Shown here: piece after piece, positions 44,052-52,123 of the stretch
Position numbering within the stretch: position 1 is the first letter of the stretch
How the letters are laid out: each line of letters starts with the position of its first letter
Origin: Flavobacterium sp. IB48
Lineage (GTDB): Bacteria > Bacteroidota > Bacteroidia > Flavobacteriales > Flavobacteriaceae
Reading direction: 5' to 3'
Length of the DNA stretch: 64,000 nucleotides
NCBI RefSeq assembly: GCF_016405855.1
Contig: NZ_JAEFCA010000012.1
Location: forward strand, 1-64,000
Position numbers and translations under genes: made by a program
Notes under the pieces: generated by a model
Databases searched by the model: none
The model's input: only the letters and a program-made list of their open reading frames with translations
Told to the model about the DNA's origin: nothing

Positions 44052-44108
44052 TTTACGAAAGTATAATTTTTTTCGTTAATTTGTTTGAGGTTTTGCCACA
44101 AGTCGAAG

Positions 44109-44139
44109 AACTTGAAACTTGAAACCTAAAACTTGAAAC
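44109..44139. repeat. Tandem CTTGAAAC words
   Basis: ACTTGAAAC occurs three times (44110-44139 region), immediately before the Nif3 start. Same family as 19508-19548 and 52050-52169. Confidence 0.6.
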
Positions 44140-44149
44140 AAATCTTAAA

Positions 44150-45244
44150 ATGAAAATCAAAAATATTATATCGGTTCTTGAAGAAATGGCTCCTTTGGCC
44201 TATGCCGAAGATTTTGACAATGTTGGACTTTTAGTCGGAGATTCTGAAACCGAATGTACGGGAGTTTTAGTTTGTCACGATGCATTAGAAAATGTAATTG
44301 ACGAAGCTATTTCTAAAAACTCTAATCTAGTCGTTTGCTTTCACCCGATATTGTTTTCTGGAATTAAAAAAATCACAGGTAAAAATTATGTGGAACGCGC
44401 CATTTTAAAAGCAATTAAAAATGATATAGCTATTTATGCCGTTCACACAGCTTTAGACAATCACTCGGCAGGAGTTAATAAAATATTTTGTGATGCTTTG
44501 GGTCTGACAAATACTAAGATATTAGTTCCTAAAAATAATTTCATCCAAAAATTAGTTACTTATACAATTCCTGATAATGCAGATAAAGTTCGCAAAGCAT
44601 TATTTGAAGCGGGCGCAGGAACAATTGGCAATTACGACAATTGCAGTTTTAACTCTGAAGGAGTTGGAACATACAAAGGAAATTCTGAAAGCAATCCTGT
44701 AATCGGAGAACGCCACAACTTAACCGAAACGCAAGAAATAAAAATCGAAGTTACGTTTGAAAAGCACTTGCAATCCCGAATTTTAAAAGCTCTTTTTGCA
44801 AATCACATTTACGAAGAAGTAGCTTATGAAATTTACAATCTTGAAAATTCTCATCAGAATATTGGTTTAGGAATGATTGGCGAATTTGAAGTTGAAATGG
44901 ATGAGAAAGACTTTCTTCAGTTTGTAAAAGAAAAAATGATTGCCGACGGAATTCGCCATTCTGCTTTTTTAGGAAAAAAAATCAAAAAAGTCGCTGTGCT
45001 AGGAGGTTCAGGAAGTTTTGCAATTAGAAATGCAATAAGTTCTGGAGCAGATGCATTTTTGACTGCCGATTTGAAGTATCATCAGTTTTATGAAGCCGAA
45101 AACAAGTTACTTTTGGCAGATATTGGTCATTTTGAGAGCGAACGCTATACAAAAAATTATATTGTTGATTATCTTCGAAAAAAAATTCTTAATTTTGCAA
45201 TCATTTTATCGGAAGAAAATACAAATCCAGTTAAGTACTTATAG
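44150..45244 (+). CDS. Nif3-like dinuclear metal centre protein
   Basis: A 364-residue protein of the Nif3/YbgI family, which forms hexameric rings with a two-metal site. Visible are the N-terminal NVGLLVGD segment, VVCFHPILFSGIKK, YAVHTALDNH and the terminal ADIGHFESER. The middle insertion (about residues 125-230) is of the larger Bacteroidota type. Suggested cellular roles, such as GTP cyclohydrolase-like activity, are unsettled. The zinc-ribbon-like gene follows after 3 nt, an association common in the phylum. Confidence 0.93.
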   Translation: MKIKNIISVLEEMAPLAYAEDFDNVGLLVGDSETECTGVLVCHDALENVIDEAISKNSNLVVCFHPILFSGIKKITGKNYVERAILKAIKNDIAIYAVHTALDNHSAGVNKIFCDALGLTNTKILVPKNNFIQKLVTYTIPDNADKVRKALFEAGAGTIGNYDNCSFNSEGVGTYKGNSESNPVIGERHNLTETQEIKIEVTFEKHLQSRILKALFANHIYEEVAYEIYNLENSHQNIGLGMIGEFEVEMDEKDFLQFVKEKMIADGIRHSAFLGKKIKKVAVLGGSGSFAIRNAISSGADAFLTADLKYHQFYEAENKLLLADIGHFESERYTKNYIVDYLRKKILNFAIILSEENTNPVKYL

Positions 45245-45247
45245 AAT

Positions 45248-46027
45248 ATGACGAATACGAAAGAATTAAGTGTTGAGGACAAGTTAAGAGCAATATATGA
45301 TTTACAGCTTATTGACTCTAGAATTGACGAAATCAGAAACGTTAGAGGAGAACTTCCTTTAGAGGTTGAAGATTTAGAAGATGAAGTTGCAGGTTTAAGC
45401 ACTCGTTCAGAAAAACTGAAAGGTGAACTTGAAGTGATTGAGGAGCAAATCAAAGCAAAGAAAATTGCTATTGAGGAGCATAAAGAAGTGATCAAGAAGT
45501 ACACAAAACAACAAGAATCAGTACGTAACAACAGAGAATTTAATTCTTTGACAAAAGAGGTTGAATTTCAAGAATTAGAAATTCAATTGGCTGAAAAGCA
45601 AATCAAAGAAATGAAAGCTTCTATCGAGCACAAAAAAGAAGTTATTTCTAATTTAAAAGAAAAACTTGATGCTAAAAGCTCTCATTTAAAACATAAAAAA
45701 TCTGAATTAGATGCTATTATGGCTGAAACTCAAAAAGAAGAAACTTTCTTAACTGAGAAATCTGCTGAATTTGCTGCACAAATCGAAGACAGATTATTGG
45801 CTGCTTACAACAGAATCAGAAGCAGTGTTCGTAACGGATTAGCTGTAGTTTCTATCGAAAGAGGAGCTTCTGCTGGATCTTTCTTTACAATTCCACCTCA
45901 AACTCAGGTTGAAATTGCTTCAAGAAAGAAAATCATCACTGATGAGCACTCTGGAAGAATCTTAGTTGATACACAATTAGCTGAAGAAGAAAAAGAAAAA
46001 ATGGAACAATTGTTCACAAAATTCTAA
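45248..46027 (+). CDS. Coiled-coil protein with cysteine-free zinc-ribbon-like C-terminus
   Basis: A 259-residue soluble protein. Residues about 10-180 form a long alpha-helical coiled coil (EEQIKAKKIAIEEHKEV). The C-terminus keeps the layout of the C4-type zinc ribbon (GSFFTIPPQTQVEIASRK then EHSGRILVD), where homologues have CGGC and CxxCGRIL. No Cys occurs anywhere, so zinc cannot bind through that site. It forms an operon with Nif3. Function is unknown. Confidence 0.88.
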   Translation: MTNTKELSVEDKLRAIYDLQLIDSRIDEIRNVRGELPLEVEDLEDEVAGLSTRSEKLKGELEVIEEQIKAKKIAIEEHKEVIKKYTKQQESVRNNREFNSLTKEVEFQELEIQLAEKQIKEMKASIEHKKEVISNLKEKLDAKSSHLKHKKSELDAIMAETQKEETFLTEKSAEFAAQIEDRLLAAYNRIRSSVRNGLAVVSIERGASAGSFFTIPPQTQVEIASRKKIITDEHSGRILVDTQLAEEEKEKMEQLFTKF

Positions 46028-46032
46028 ATATC

Positions 46033-46055
46033 AAGTCCCGATTAAATCGGGACTT
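46033..46055 (+). terminator. Terminator of the Nif3 operon
   Basis: Arms 46033-46042 and 46046-46055 (10 bp, 3-nt loop), followed by a long T-tract. Confidence 0.85.
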
Positions 46056-46073
46056 TTTTTTTACGTTTATTTT

Positions 46074-46162
46074 GCCACGAATTCCACGAATTTTCACAAA
46101 TTATTTTTTTAATCTACTCCTTTGAGAATAAAAAATTCGCTCCAATTTGTGTAATTCGTGGC
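46074..46162. repeat. Inverted repeat of the CCACGAATT family
   Basis: Outer arms 46074-46092 and 46144-46162 match at 17 of 19 positions, with inner ATTCGTGG-type words. It resembles the 28659-28718 element and sits just before the hydrolase gene. Confidence 0.7.
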
Positions 46163-46196
46163 AGACCTTTTTTTATCTTTAGAAAAAATTTAAGTT

Positions 46197-47057
46197 TTGG
46201 GAATTAAAAAAGGAATTCGGTTCATCACATTAAAATCAGTTGGATCTTACATTAACTTTTTGAGTTATGTTCGTCCGCAAAAAGCTATGGAACTTTCTTA
46301 TGCTCTTTTTAGCCAGCCTCGAATTGGCCGATTAAAAAAAGAGGAACTTCCAAAAGTTTTACGACATACAGAAACAGAAATATTTCATCATAATGAACAT
46401 CATTTTCAAACCTATATTTGGAAAGGAAATGAAACCAAAATTCTATTAGTGCATGGCTGGGAAAGCAATGCTGCACGATGGAAAAAAACCTTACCACATC
46501 TTCAAAAATCCGGAAGCACCATTATTGCAATTGATGCGCCTGCACACGGACAAAGTAGCGGAAAAGAATTTAATGTGCCACTTTACGCCGAATTTATCAA
46601 TAAAGCTGTAGAAAAATATCAGCCAGAAATTATAATTGGGCATTCTATTGGCGGAGCGGCCTGCGTTTATCATCAATATTTGTTTCCGAACACGAGCATT
46701 AACAAAATGGTTGTTCTTGGCGCTCCTTCTGATTTAAAAACTTTGATCGACAATTATATCTCAATGCTGAGTTTGAATAGAAGAATGTTGTCTTTATTAG
46801 AAAACAAATTTGTTAACCGTTTCAATTTTAAACTGGAAGATTTTTCAGGACAAAAATTTGCATCTCAATTTACTATTCCTGGCTTTATTGCTCATGATAC
46901 TTCAGATAAAATCGTAGCTTTTGAAGAAGGAAAAAAAATAGCCAGCAGCTGGAAAAACAGCCAGTTTATCGAAACCAGCGGTTTAGGTCACGGAATGCAT
47001 GATGATGGATTGTATGACAAAGTGATTGAGTTTTTGTTTAGCGAGCAAAGCTCTTAG
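46197..47057 (+). CDS. Alpha/beta hydrolase
   Basis: A 286-residue protein. The oxyanion region LVHGWESNAARW, the nucleophile elbow GHSIGG and a late GLGHGMHDDG with a likely catalytic His give a complete triad pattern. The start is TTG in the annotated frame (no earlier ATG); ATG at 46287 would remove 30 residues. Substrate specificity cannot be read. It stands apart from neighbours. Confidence 0.85.
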   Translation: MGIKKGIRFITLKSVGSYINFLSYVRPQKAMELSYALFSQPRIGRLKKEELPKVLRHTETEIFHHNEHHFQTYIWKGNETKILLVHGWESNAARWKKTLPHLQKSGSTIIAIDAPAHGQSSGKEFNVPLYAEFINKAVEKYQPEIIIGHSIGGAACVYHQYLFPNTSINKMVVLGAPSDLKTLIDNYISMLSLNRRMLSLLENKFVNRFNFKLEDFSGQKFASQFTIPGFIAHDTSDKIVAFEEGKKIASSWKNSQFIETSGLGHGMHDDGLYDKVIEFLFSEQSS

Positions 47058-47136
47058 ACACAAAGTGACAAAGACCCAAAGGAACAAAGCTTTTTTTTAT
47101 TTCACTTATAATTCATAACTCATAATTCATAACTCA
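47058..47136. repeat. CACAAAG words and ATAATTCATAACTC direct repeats
   Basis: The gap between the hydrolase and monooxygenase genes holds ACAAAG words (47058-47092) and two copies of ATAATTCATAACTC (47108-47136). No clear promoter is seen. Confidence 0.55.
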
Positions 47137-47141
47137 AAAAG

Positions 47142-47489
47142 ATGAGTGCTGTAATTTTTGAAGTCATTCCCAACGAGGGAAAGAAAGAAGAATATTTAGA
47201 TATCGCTGCAAATTTAAAACCCGAATTAAGTCACGTTGATGGTTTTATTTCAATAGAAAGATTTCAGAGTCTAGCTGATCCTGGAAAAATTTTGTCTTTA
47301 TCTTTTTGGAAAGATGAAGAAAGCATTCAGCAGTGGAGAAATCTAGAAATGCATCGTGCAGCTCAGGCAAAAGGCAGAAATGAAGTTTTCAAAGATTATC
47401 ATTTACGAATTGCAACTGTGATTCGTGATTACGGAATGTTTGATCGAAAAGAAAATCCACAAGATAGTTCGGTTTTTCATGATTCCTAG
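47142..47489 (+). CDS. Antibiotic biosynthesis monooxygenase-family protein
   Basis: A 115-residue protein of the ABM ferredoxin-like fold. It shows AVIFEVIPNEGKKEEYLDIAA, FISIERFQSL, ILSLSFWKDEESIQQWRNLEMHR, the characteristic strand-helix pattern. Such proteins include cofactor-free monooxygenases and haem degraders, but no catalytic set is diagnostic here. It may be transcribed from within the repeat-filled gap. Confidence 0.8.
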   Translation: MSAVIFEVIPNEGKKEEYLDIAANLKPELSHVDGFISIERFQSLADPGKILSLSFWKDEESIQQWRNLEMHRAAQAKGRNEVFKDYHLRIATVIRDYGMFDRKENPQDSSVFHDS

Positions 47490-47606
47490 AAAAGGTGCTA
47501 AGATTCTAAGCTACTATCTCGATAGCTATCGGGACTAAGTTTTTTTTTCAAAGATCTGAAATTTAAAGTCTGAAATCTAAAATTCCAAGATGTCTAAACT
47601 TTTGTC

Positions 47607-47614
47607 TACTTTTG
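47607..47614 (+). promoter_or_regulatory. -7 element of rluF, 4 nt before the start codon
   Basis: TACTTTTG, an exact TAnnTTTG match, ends 4 nt before the rluF ATG, so transcription would begin at or near the start codon. Confidence 0.6.
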
Positions 47615-47618
47615 CAGT

Positions 47619-48455
47619 ATGGAAGAAAATTTAAAACGTCTTAATAAATTTATTGGTGAAACGGGATATTGTTCTCGCCGTGAAGCTGATAAATTAATTG
47701 AAGAAGGACGCGTAACTATAAATGGTTCGGTGGCGGAAATGGGAACTAAAGTTTCGCCAGATGACGAAATACGTATTAATGGTAAATTAATCGTAGAGAA
47801 AAACGAAAAATTGGTTTATTTAGCTTTCAATAAGCCTGTCGGAATTGAATGCACGACTAACCTTGAAGTTAAAAATAATATTGTTGATTATATTAATTAT
47901 CCAAAACGTATTTTCCCAATTGGACGATTGGATAAAGCCAGTGAAGGATTAATTTTTATGACCAACGACGGTGATATTGTAAATAAGATTCTTCGTGCCA
48001 GAAACAACCACGAAAAAGAATATACTGTTACGGTAAACAAACCAATTACAGATCGTTTTATTCAGAGGATGGGGAATGGTGTTCCTATTCTTGATACGGT
48101 TACCAAAAAATGTAAAGTCGAACAAATTAGCAAATTCACTTTCAAGATCATTTTAACGCAAGGATTAAACCGTCAGATTAGAAGAATGTCTGAATACTTG
48201 GGTTATGAAGTTACTGCCTTAAAACGTATTAGAATCATTAACATCTCTTTGGATGTTCCTGTTGGAAGATATAGAGATTTGACAGATGCTGAAATAAAAG
48301 AATTAAATCAGTTAATTGAGCCTTCTAGCAAAACGGAAGAAGCCAGCTTTCCTAAAACTGAAAGTTCAACTTCAAACACTGCAACTCCAACCAGAAGAAA
48401 AGCATTTATTTCAAAACACGATCCTAGATTTAAAAAAAGAGGAGATAATAAATAA
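47619..48455 (+). CDS. rluF: 23S rRNA pseudouridine synthase, RluF-like
   Basis: A 278-residue RNA-modifying enzyme. The S4 domain (LNKFIGETGYCSRREADKLI, about 8-60) is followed by the catalytic RsuA/RluB-type domain: PIGRLDKASEGLIFMTNDG contains the catalytic Asp, and GLNRQIRRMSEYLGYEV resembles RluF. The C-terminal Ser/Thr-rich tail (about 230-278) is disordered. Which uridine is modified is inferred from similarity. The promoter position suggests a leaderless mRNA. Confidence 0.92.
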   Translation: MEENLKRLNKFIGETGYCSRREADKLIEEGRVTINGSVAEMGTKVSPDDEIRINGKLIVEKNEKLVYLAFNKPVGIECTTNLEVKNNIVDYINYPKRIFPIGRLDKASEGLIFMTNDGDIVNKILRARNNHEKEYTVTVNKPITDRFIQRMGNGVPILDTVTKKCKVEQISKFTFKIILTQGLNRQIRRMSEYLGYEVTALKRIRIINISLDVPVGRYRDLTDAEIKELNQLIEPSSKTEEASFPKTESSTSNTATPTRRKAFISKHDPRFKKRGDNK

Positions 48456-48487
48456 AAAAATCCCATTCGTTTGAATGGGATTTTTTT
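48454..48487. terminator. Bidirectional terminator between rluF and DUF4173 gene
   Basis: Arms 48454-48468 and 48473-48487 form a 15-bp stem with a GTTT loop; A and T tracts flank it on both sides. Confidence 0.85.
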
Positions 48488-48488
48488 A

Positions 48489-49883
48489 TTATTTCTTTTT
48501 ATCTAAAAAATCATAGTATAATGCTTTAGATAAAAAACTAGCCTCTTGATAATTTAAAATCATTTCTTCTCTGACTGATTCTGCATATTTCCCGTCTAAA
48601 TTGTTCTTTTGGAAGTATTCTCTTCGAGCCTCATCATTAAAATTTAAACCGCTTAAAAAAATAGGCGAAACTCCCTTATTTACTGAGATATTATAATTGG
48701 TAATTATGTTTCCCCAATTTACATAACTGCATAAAAGTACAGTCCCGTAAAAACACCAAACCATCTGATTTACTAAATAAACATTGGTTTTTTGTTTTGT
48801 AATTTTCAAAAAAGTGTATACCAAACCAATAATTGCCAAAATAAGAAAAGCGTAAACTCCCAAACGTTTATAGGTTAAACCAAAAAATGAAACATACTCT
48901 GAATTTTTGATGATGGTACTTACAATCAAAATTCCATTTAGAAAAATCCAGATTTTAGCAAGTGTTTTAAGAAGTGTTGCTTTTTTATCAAAATTGAATC
49001 CGCCTTTGAAATAAAACATAATTACACCAACTGCCATGAGAATCGAAAAGATAACAGAATTTACTCTTTCATGTGTATCAGAACTAAGTTTAGAAGCCTG
49101 TGCTGTCACTACTTCAAAAAACTGCTCATAATTATACGTTCCGATAAAAACTAAAAGCATAATATTTAACAGAAACAGGGTAATTACACCGCTTTTTCTT
49201 TCGAAGTCCAAATCTAAAAAAGAAAAAGTACTTTGATTTTTCACTTCAGAAATATTGCTAAAATCATTGTTTAATTTCGGATTGTATTCATAACAGGCAT
49301 CTGGAACCCAATAATTCCAAAAACTGAATGAAATGTAAAATCCTAAAATACTGATTCCGATTAATTGCGGTAAATCGATATCTAATTCGTAATCCGTAAA
49401 TAATGAAGAGAAATGATCACTTCCAAAAGAATACACAATAAAAAACAATCCGAGAAAAACAATTGGAATCAAAACAAACGCCACTAGTTTTTTAGCAAAA
49501 TCATTATGGATTTTTCGCTCTGGAAGCCATTGGTGAAACATAAATATTCTACCTACAGAAGCAAATCCGTTTAAGAATATTAGTGGAAAAACCTGAATCA
49601 TCTTGAGTTCTCCATTTTGAGTTTTGAATTGCAAAAATATAATTGATAAGGCTAAGGCAAAGAATGAGGCTGCATCTCCGTACCAAGCAAAGGCAAAACA
49701 AGATAAAATAGAGGTCATTACAAGAACCAAATGTGATCTGTCGACCATCTTTTCCTGATAGAAATAACTAATCAAGAGCGTAAGAACTACACCGAAAATA
49801 GAAATATTGATTCCAACAGATTCGTTGTAAAAAAGCAGTAAAAAAACCGCTGTGCAAGCTAAAATAAATTGATGTTTTTTCAT
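48489..49883 (-). CDS. DUF4173-family membrane protein
   Basis: A 464-residue inner-membrane protein with about 10-11 hydrophobic segments. The C-terminal WGNIITNYNISVNKG motif and FLSGLNFNDEA follow the DUF4173/DUF4153 pattern. The start at ATG 49883 (MKKHQFILACTAVFLL) is preferred; an ATG at 49910 overlaps the palindromic operator. It is the last gene of the regulator operon. Function is unknown. Confidence 0.85.
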   Translation of the reverse strand: MKKHQFILACTAVFLLLFYNESVGINISIFGVVLTLLISYFYQEKMVDRSHLVLVMTSILSCFAFAWYGDAASFFALALSIIFLQFKTQNGELKMIQVFPLIFLNGFASVGRIFMFHQWLPERKIHNDFAKKLVAFVLIPIVFLGLFFIVYSFGSDHFSSLFTDYELDIDLPQLIGISILGFYISFSFWNYWVPDACYEYNPKLNNDFSNISEVKNQSTFSFLDLDFERKSGVITLFLLNIMLLVFIGTYNYEQFFEVVTAQASKLSSDTHERVNSVIFSILMAVGVIMFYFKGGFNFDKKATLLKTLAKIWIFLNGILIVSTIIKNSEYVSFFGLTYKRLGVYAFLILAIIGLVYTFLKITKQKTNVYLVNQMVWCFYGTVLLCSYVNWGNIITNYNISVNKGVSPIFLSGLNFNDEARREYFQKNNLDGKYAESVREEMILNYQEASFLSKALYYDFLDKKK

Positions 49884-49901
49884 TGTTTTAAATCTAAAAG
49901 T

Positions 49902-49918
49902 ACTTTGCATTTCAAAGT
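49902..49918. promoter_or_regulatory. Palindrome ACTTTG-N5-CAAAGT, copy 1
   Basis: A perfect 6-bp dyad with 5-nt spacer, 19 nt before the DUF4173 start. The flanking sequence AAAGTACTTTGC is shared with copy 2. Confidence 0.65.
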
Positions 49919-49941
49919 TTATGGGTAAAAAAATAGCGTTA

Positions 49942-50232
49942 TTAGGATTTCATTAATTTTTCAAGGTACGATAAGTGTTCTTTAAAAGCCGCACGCCCCA
50001 AATCGGTCACCTGATAAGAGGTTTTTGGCTTTTTGCCCACGAATTCTTTCTTCACTTCGATATAACCCGCTTTTTCAAGCGCAGAGGAATGACTTGCTAA
50101 ATTACCATCAGTGATATTTAAAAGCGCTTTCATCTCGGTAAAATCTACCCAGTCGTTAACCATCAGAACGGACATAATACCCAGTCTGACACGGCTTTCA
50201 AAATCTTTATTTAGTTTATCAATAATTCCCAT
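49942..50232 (-). CDS. Winged-helix transcriptional regulator
   Basis: A 96-residue DNA-binding protein. RVRLGIMSVLMVNDWVDFTEMKALLNITDGNLASHSSALEKAGYI is a winged helix-turn-helix of the HTH_34/ArsR-like type; KTSYQVTDLGRAAFKEHL closes the domain. It lies between two membrane-protein genes and two copies of a palindrome, so self-regulation of this operon is the simplest hypothesis. Ligand or stress signal unknown. Confidence 0.92.
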   Translation of the reverse strand: MGIIDKLNKDFESRVRLGIMSVLMVNDWVDFTEMKALLNITDGNLASHSSALEKAGYIEVKKEFVGKKPKTSYQVTDLGRAAFKEHLSYLEKLMKS

Positions 50233-50236
50233 TGGA

Positions 50237-50851
50237 TTATTTGTATTTTTTGAACATCACTAATCCGTACACGATATGTAAGATTCCGAATCCTAAAACC
50301 CAGAAAATCAATCCATATCCTATATTAAAAAGTGCAATACATCCTAAAATCAGTTCCGAAAAACCTAGATATTTTATATCTGAAAATGTATATTTTTCTG
50401 CATTTATAAGTGCTAGTCCATAAAAAATTAATGTTGCTGGCGCTACTAAACCAAAGTGTCCATGATACATTAAAGCTAGACAAAATACACCACCGGTTAC
50501 AAGCGGAACAGCCAAATTAAACAATAATTTTTTTGTTACTGAAGTCCAGATTGGCAAATTATATTTTCGGCTTTTTCTTATGGTAAAAAAGATTCCGAAT
50601 AAAAATGCAAATACTAAAATTGTAATTCCAATCCAGAATAATTCTGAAACCAGATTGGCAGAATATAATCTATGCTCATCGCTTAGATAATCCATTCCGT
50701 TTGCTTTGAAAAGCTCGTAAACATAGATTCCGCCAATTAAAGCCGAAAGACCCGCGAAAACTCCTGAAAGTCCGCTTAACGATAAAACTCTTGAAGAGCG
50801 CTCCATCATGGAACGAATATGTGCTAAATCTTCTTGGTGCTTTTGATTCAT
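50237..50851 (-). CDS. Hypothetical membrane protein, first gene of regulator operon
   Basis: A 204-residue protein with five hydrophobic segments (about 25-47, 68-90, 108-128, 132-150, 165-195) and a cytoplasmic-looking HIRSMMERSSRVLSLSG start. I do not recognise a named family. It ends 4 nt before the regulator start. Homologues commonly precede such a winged-helix gene in Flavobacteriia, suggesting a linked role. Confidence 0.75.
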   Translation of the reverse strand: MNQKHQEDLAHIRSMMERSSRVLSLSGLSGVFAGLSALIGGIYVYELFKANGMDYLSDEHRLYSANLVSELFWIGITILVFAFLFGIFFTIRKSRKYNLPIWTSVTKKLLFNLAVPLVTGGVFCLALMYHGHFGLVAPATLIFYGLALINAEKYTFSDIKYLGFSELILGCIALFNIGYGLIFWVLGFGILHIVYGLVMFKKYK

Positions 50852-50860
50852 AATTAAAGT

Positions 50861-50877
50861 ACTTTGCGTTACAAAGT
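50861..50877. promoter_or_regulatory. Palindrome ACTTTG-N5-CAAAGT, copy 2
   Basis: Same dyad as 49902-49918, here 9 nt before the start of the 50237 gene and overlapping its -7 element. Confidence 0.7.
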
Positions 50878-50900
50878 TATTATTTATTTTTAATTGGCAA
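50872..50900 (-). promoter_or_regulatory. Promoter of the regulator operon
   Basis: The minus strand has TAACTTTG (50872-50879) and TTG (50898-50900) with an 18-nt spacer, a good Bacteroidota promoter match. The palindrome covers the -7 element, which would allow repression. Confidence 0.7.
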
Positions 50901-50927
50901 ATAAAAAAGTGATTTTTTATTTCAACA

Positions 50928-50960
50928 AGACCTGACAGGTTTTAAAAACCTATCAGGTCT
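50928..50960. repeat. Inverted repeat AGACCTGACAGG family
   Basis: Arms 50928-50942 and 50946-50960 match at 14 of 15 positions. This short palindrome is seen widely in Bacteroidota genomes from memory; its function is unknown. Confidence 0.8.
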
Positions 50961-50973
50961 ATTTGTACAAACC

Positions 50974-51085
50974 GCGTGAGGGATAGAAGCTGGCTACCGA
51001 AGTAGCGCGGATAGCCCGACCATATTTTGCGAATGGCGTGCATATGCGTAAAGATTGGCGCGCCATTCGCAAAATATGGTCACGC
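50974..51085. other. 112-nt structured intergenic element
   Basis: GCGTGA (50974-50979) and TCACGC (51080-51085) can close the element. Inside, GGGATAGAAGC and GCGGATAGCCC flank the hairpin GCTAC-CGAA-GTAGC (50993-51006), and a perfect 21-bp inverted repeat (arms 51018-51038 and 51061-51081) follows. No gene is encoded. It may be a structured RNA, perhaps related to the Flavo-1 motif known from this group, or a REP-like repeat. I cannot confirm a family. Confidence 0.7.
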
Positions 51086-51101
51086 CCAAATGATAAAAAC
51101 A

Positions 51102-51133
51102 AAAAAGCCTATTCTTTAATGAACAGGCTTTTT
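51102..51133 (-). terminator. Terminator of folD
   Basis: Arms 51102-51114 and 51121-51133 (13 bp with one G-U pair), 6-nt loop; the minus strand ends in U residues. Confidence 0.75.
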
Positions 51134-51153
51134 CTTTTTATTTTGACACAATA

Positions 51154-52041
51154 TTACTTATTTTTTGCGCTTCTCATTTTTCTTGCCAGAAGTGTATTTT
51201 TAAGCAGCATTGCAATTGTCATTGGTCCTACTCCACCTGGAACTGGCGTAATAAATGATGCTTTTTTGCTTACACCATCAAAATCAACGTCACCTTTAAT
51301 AACATATCCTTTTGCATTTGATGCATCTTCTACGCGTGTAATTCCAACGTCGATAACTGTTACTCCTTCTTTTACCATATCTGCTTTTAAGAATTCTGGA
51401 ACTCCTAAAGCTGTAATAATAATATCAGCATTTTTAGTAAATTCTGCTAAATCTTTAGTGCGGCTGTGAGTAAGTGTAACGGTTGAGTCTCCAGGATTTC
51501 CTTTTCGGCTCATTAAAATACTCATCGGACGTCCTACGATATGGCTTCTTCCTATTACAACTGTATGTTTTCCTGCGGTTTCTACTTTGTAACGTTCTAA
51601 CAATTCCATAATTCCGAATGGCGTTGCTGGAATAAAGCTTTCCATTTCAAGAGCCATTCTACCAAAGTTAGTTGGGTGAAATCCATCTACATCTTTGTCA
51701 GGGTCGATTGCTAATAGAATTTTTTGCTCGTCGATGTGTTTTGGCAAAGGCAATTGAACGATGTATCCATCTAGATTGTCATCTTCGTTCAATTCTTTAA
51801 TTTTTGCTAAAAGCTCGTCTTCTGTAATCGTTTCTGGTAAAGCAACTAAAGTTGAATCGAAACCAATTTCTTGACATGATTTTACTTTACTTCCTACGTA
51901 AGTTAAACTTGCTCCGTTATTACCCACTAAAACAGCTGCTAAATGAGGCACTTTTCCTCCAGCTGCTTTTATAGATTGAACTTCGACTGCAATTTCGTTT
52001 TTAATGTCATTAGATGTTTTTTTACCGTCTAGTAGCTGCAT
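51154..52041 (-). CDS. folD: Bifunctional methylenetetrahydrofolate dehydrogenase/cyclohydrolase
   Basis: A 295-residue enzyme of one-carbon metabolism converting methylene-THF to formyl-THF. Signatures are YVGSKVKSCQEIGF with the catalytic Tyr and Lys, DGYIVQLPLP, DKDVDGFHPTNFGRM, VIGRSHIVGRPM and PVPGGVGPMTIAML. It is preceded by the CTTGAAAC repeat region and ffh. Confidence 0.97.
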   Translation of the reverse strand: MQLLDGKKTSNDIKNEIAVEVQSIKAAGGKVPHLAAVLVGNNGASLTYVGSKVKSCQEIGFDSTLVALPETITEDELLAKIKELNEDDNLDGYIVQLPLPKHIDEQKILLAIDPDKDVDGFHPTNFGRMALEMESFIPATPFGIMELLERYKVETAGKHTVVIGRSHIVGRPMSILMSRKGNPGDSTVTLTHSRTKDLAEFTKNADIIITALGVPEFLKADMVKEGVTVIDVGITRVEDASNAKGYVIKGDVDFDGVSKKASFITPVPGGVGPMTIAMLLKNTLLARKMRSAKNK

Positions 52042-52123
52042 TGTGTGTTGTTTCAGGTTTTAATTTTTGTTTCAAGCTTCAGGTTTCATGTTAAAACGAA
52101 ACTCTTAATATATTAAGTGAAAA

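Noticed and set aside
47490..47606. A remnant gene in the gap before rluF
   Set aside because: Only short repeated words (GATAGCTATC and CTAAGATTCTAAG types) and the promoter are present; no frame resembles a protein.
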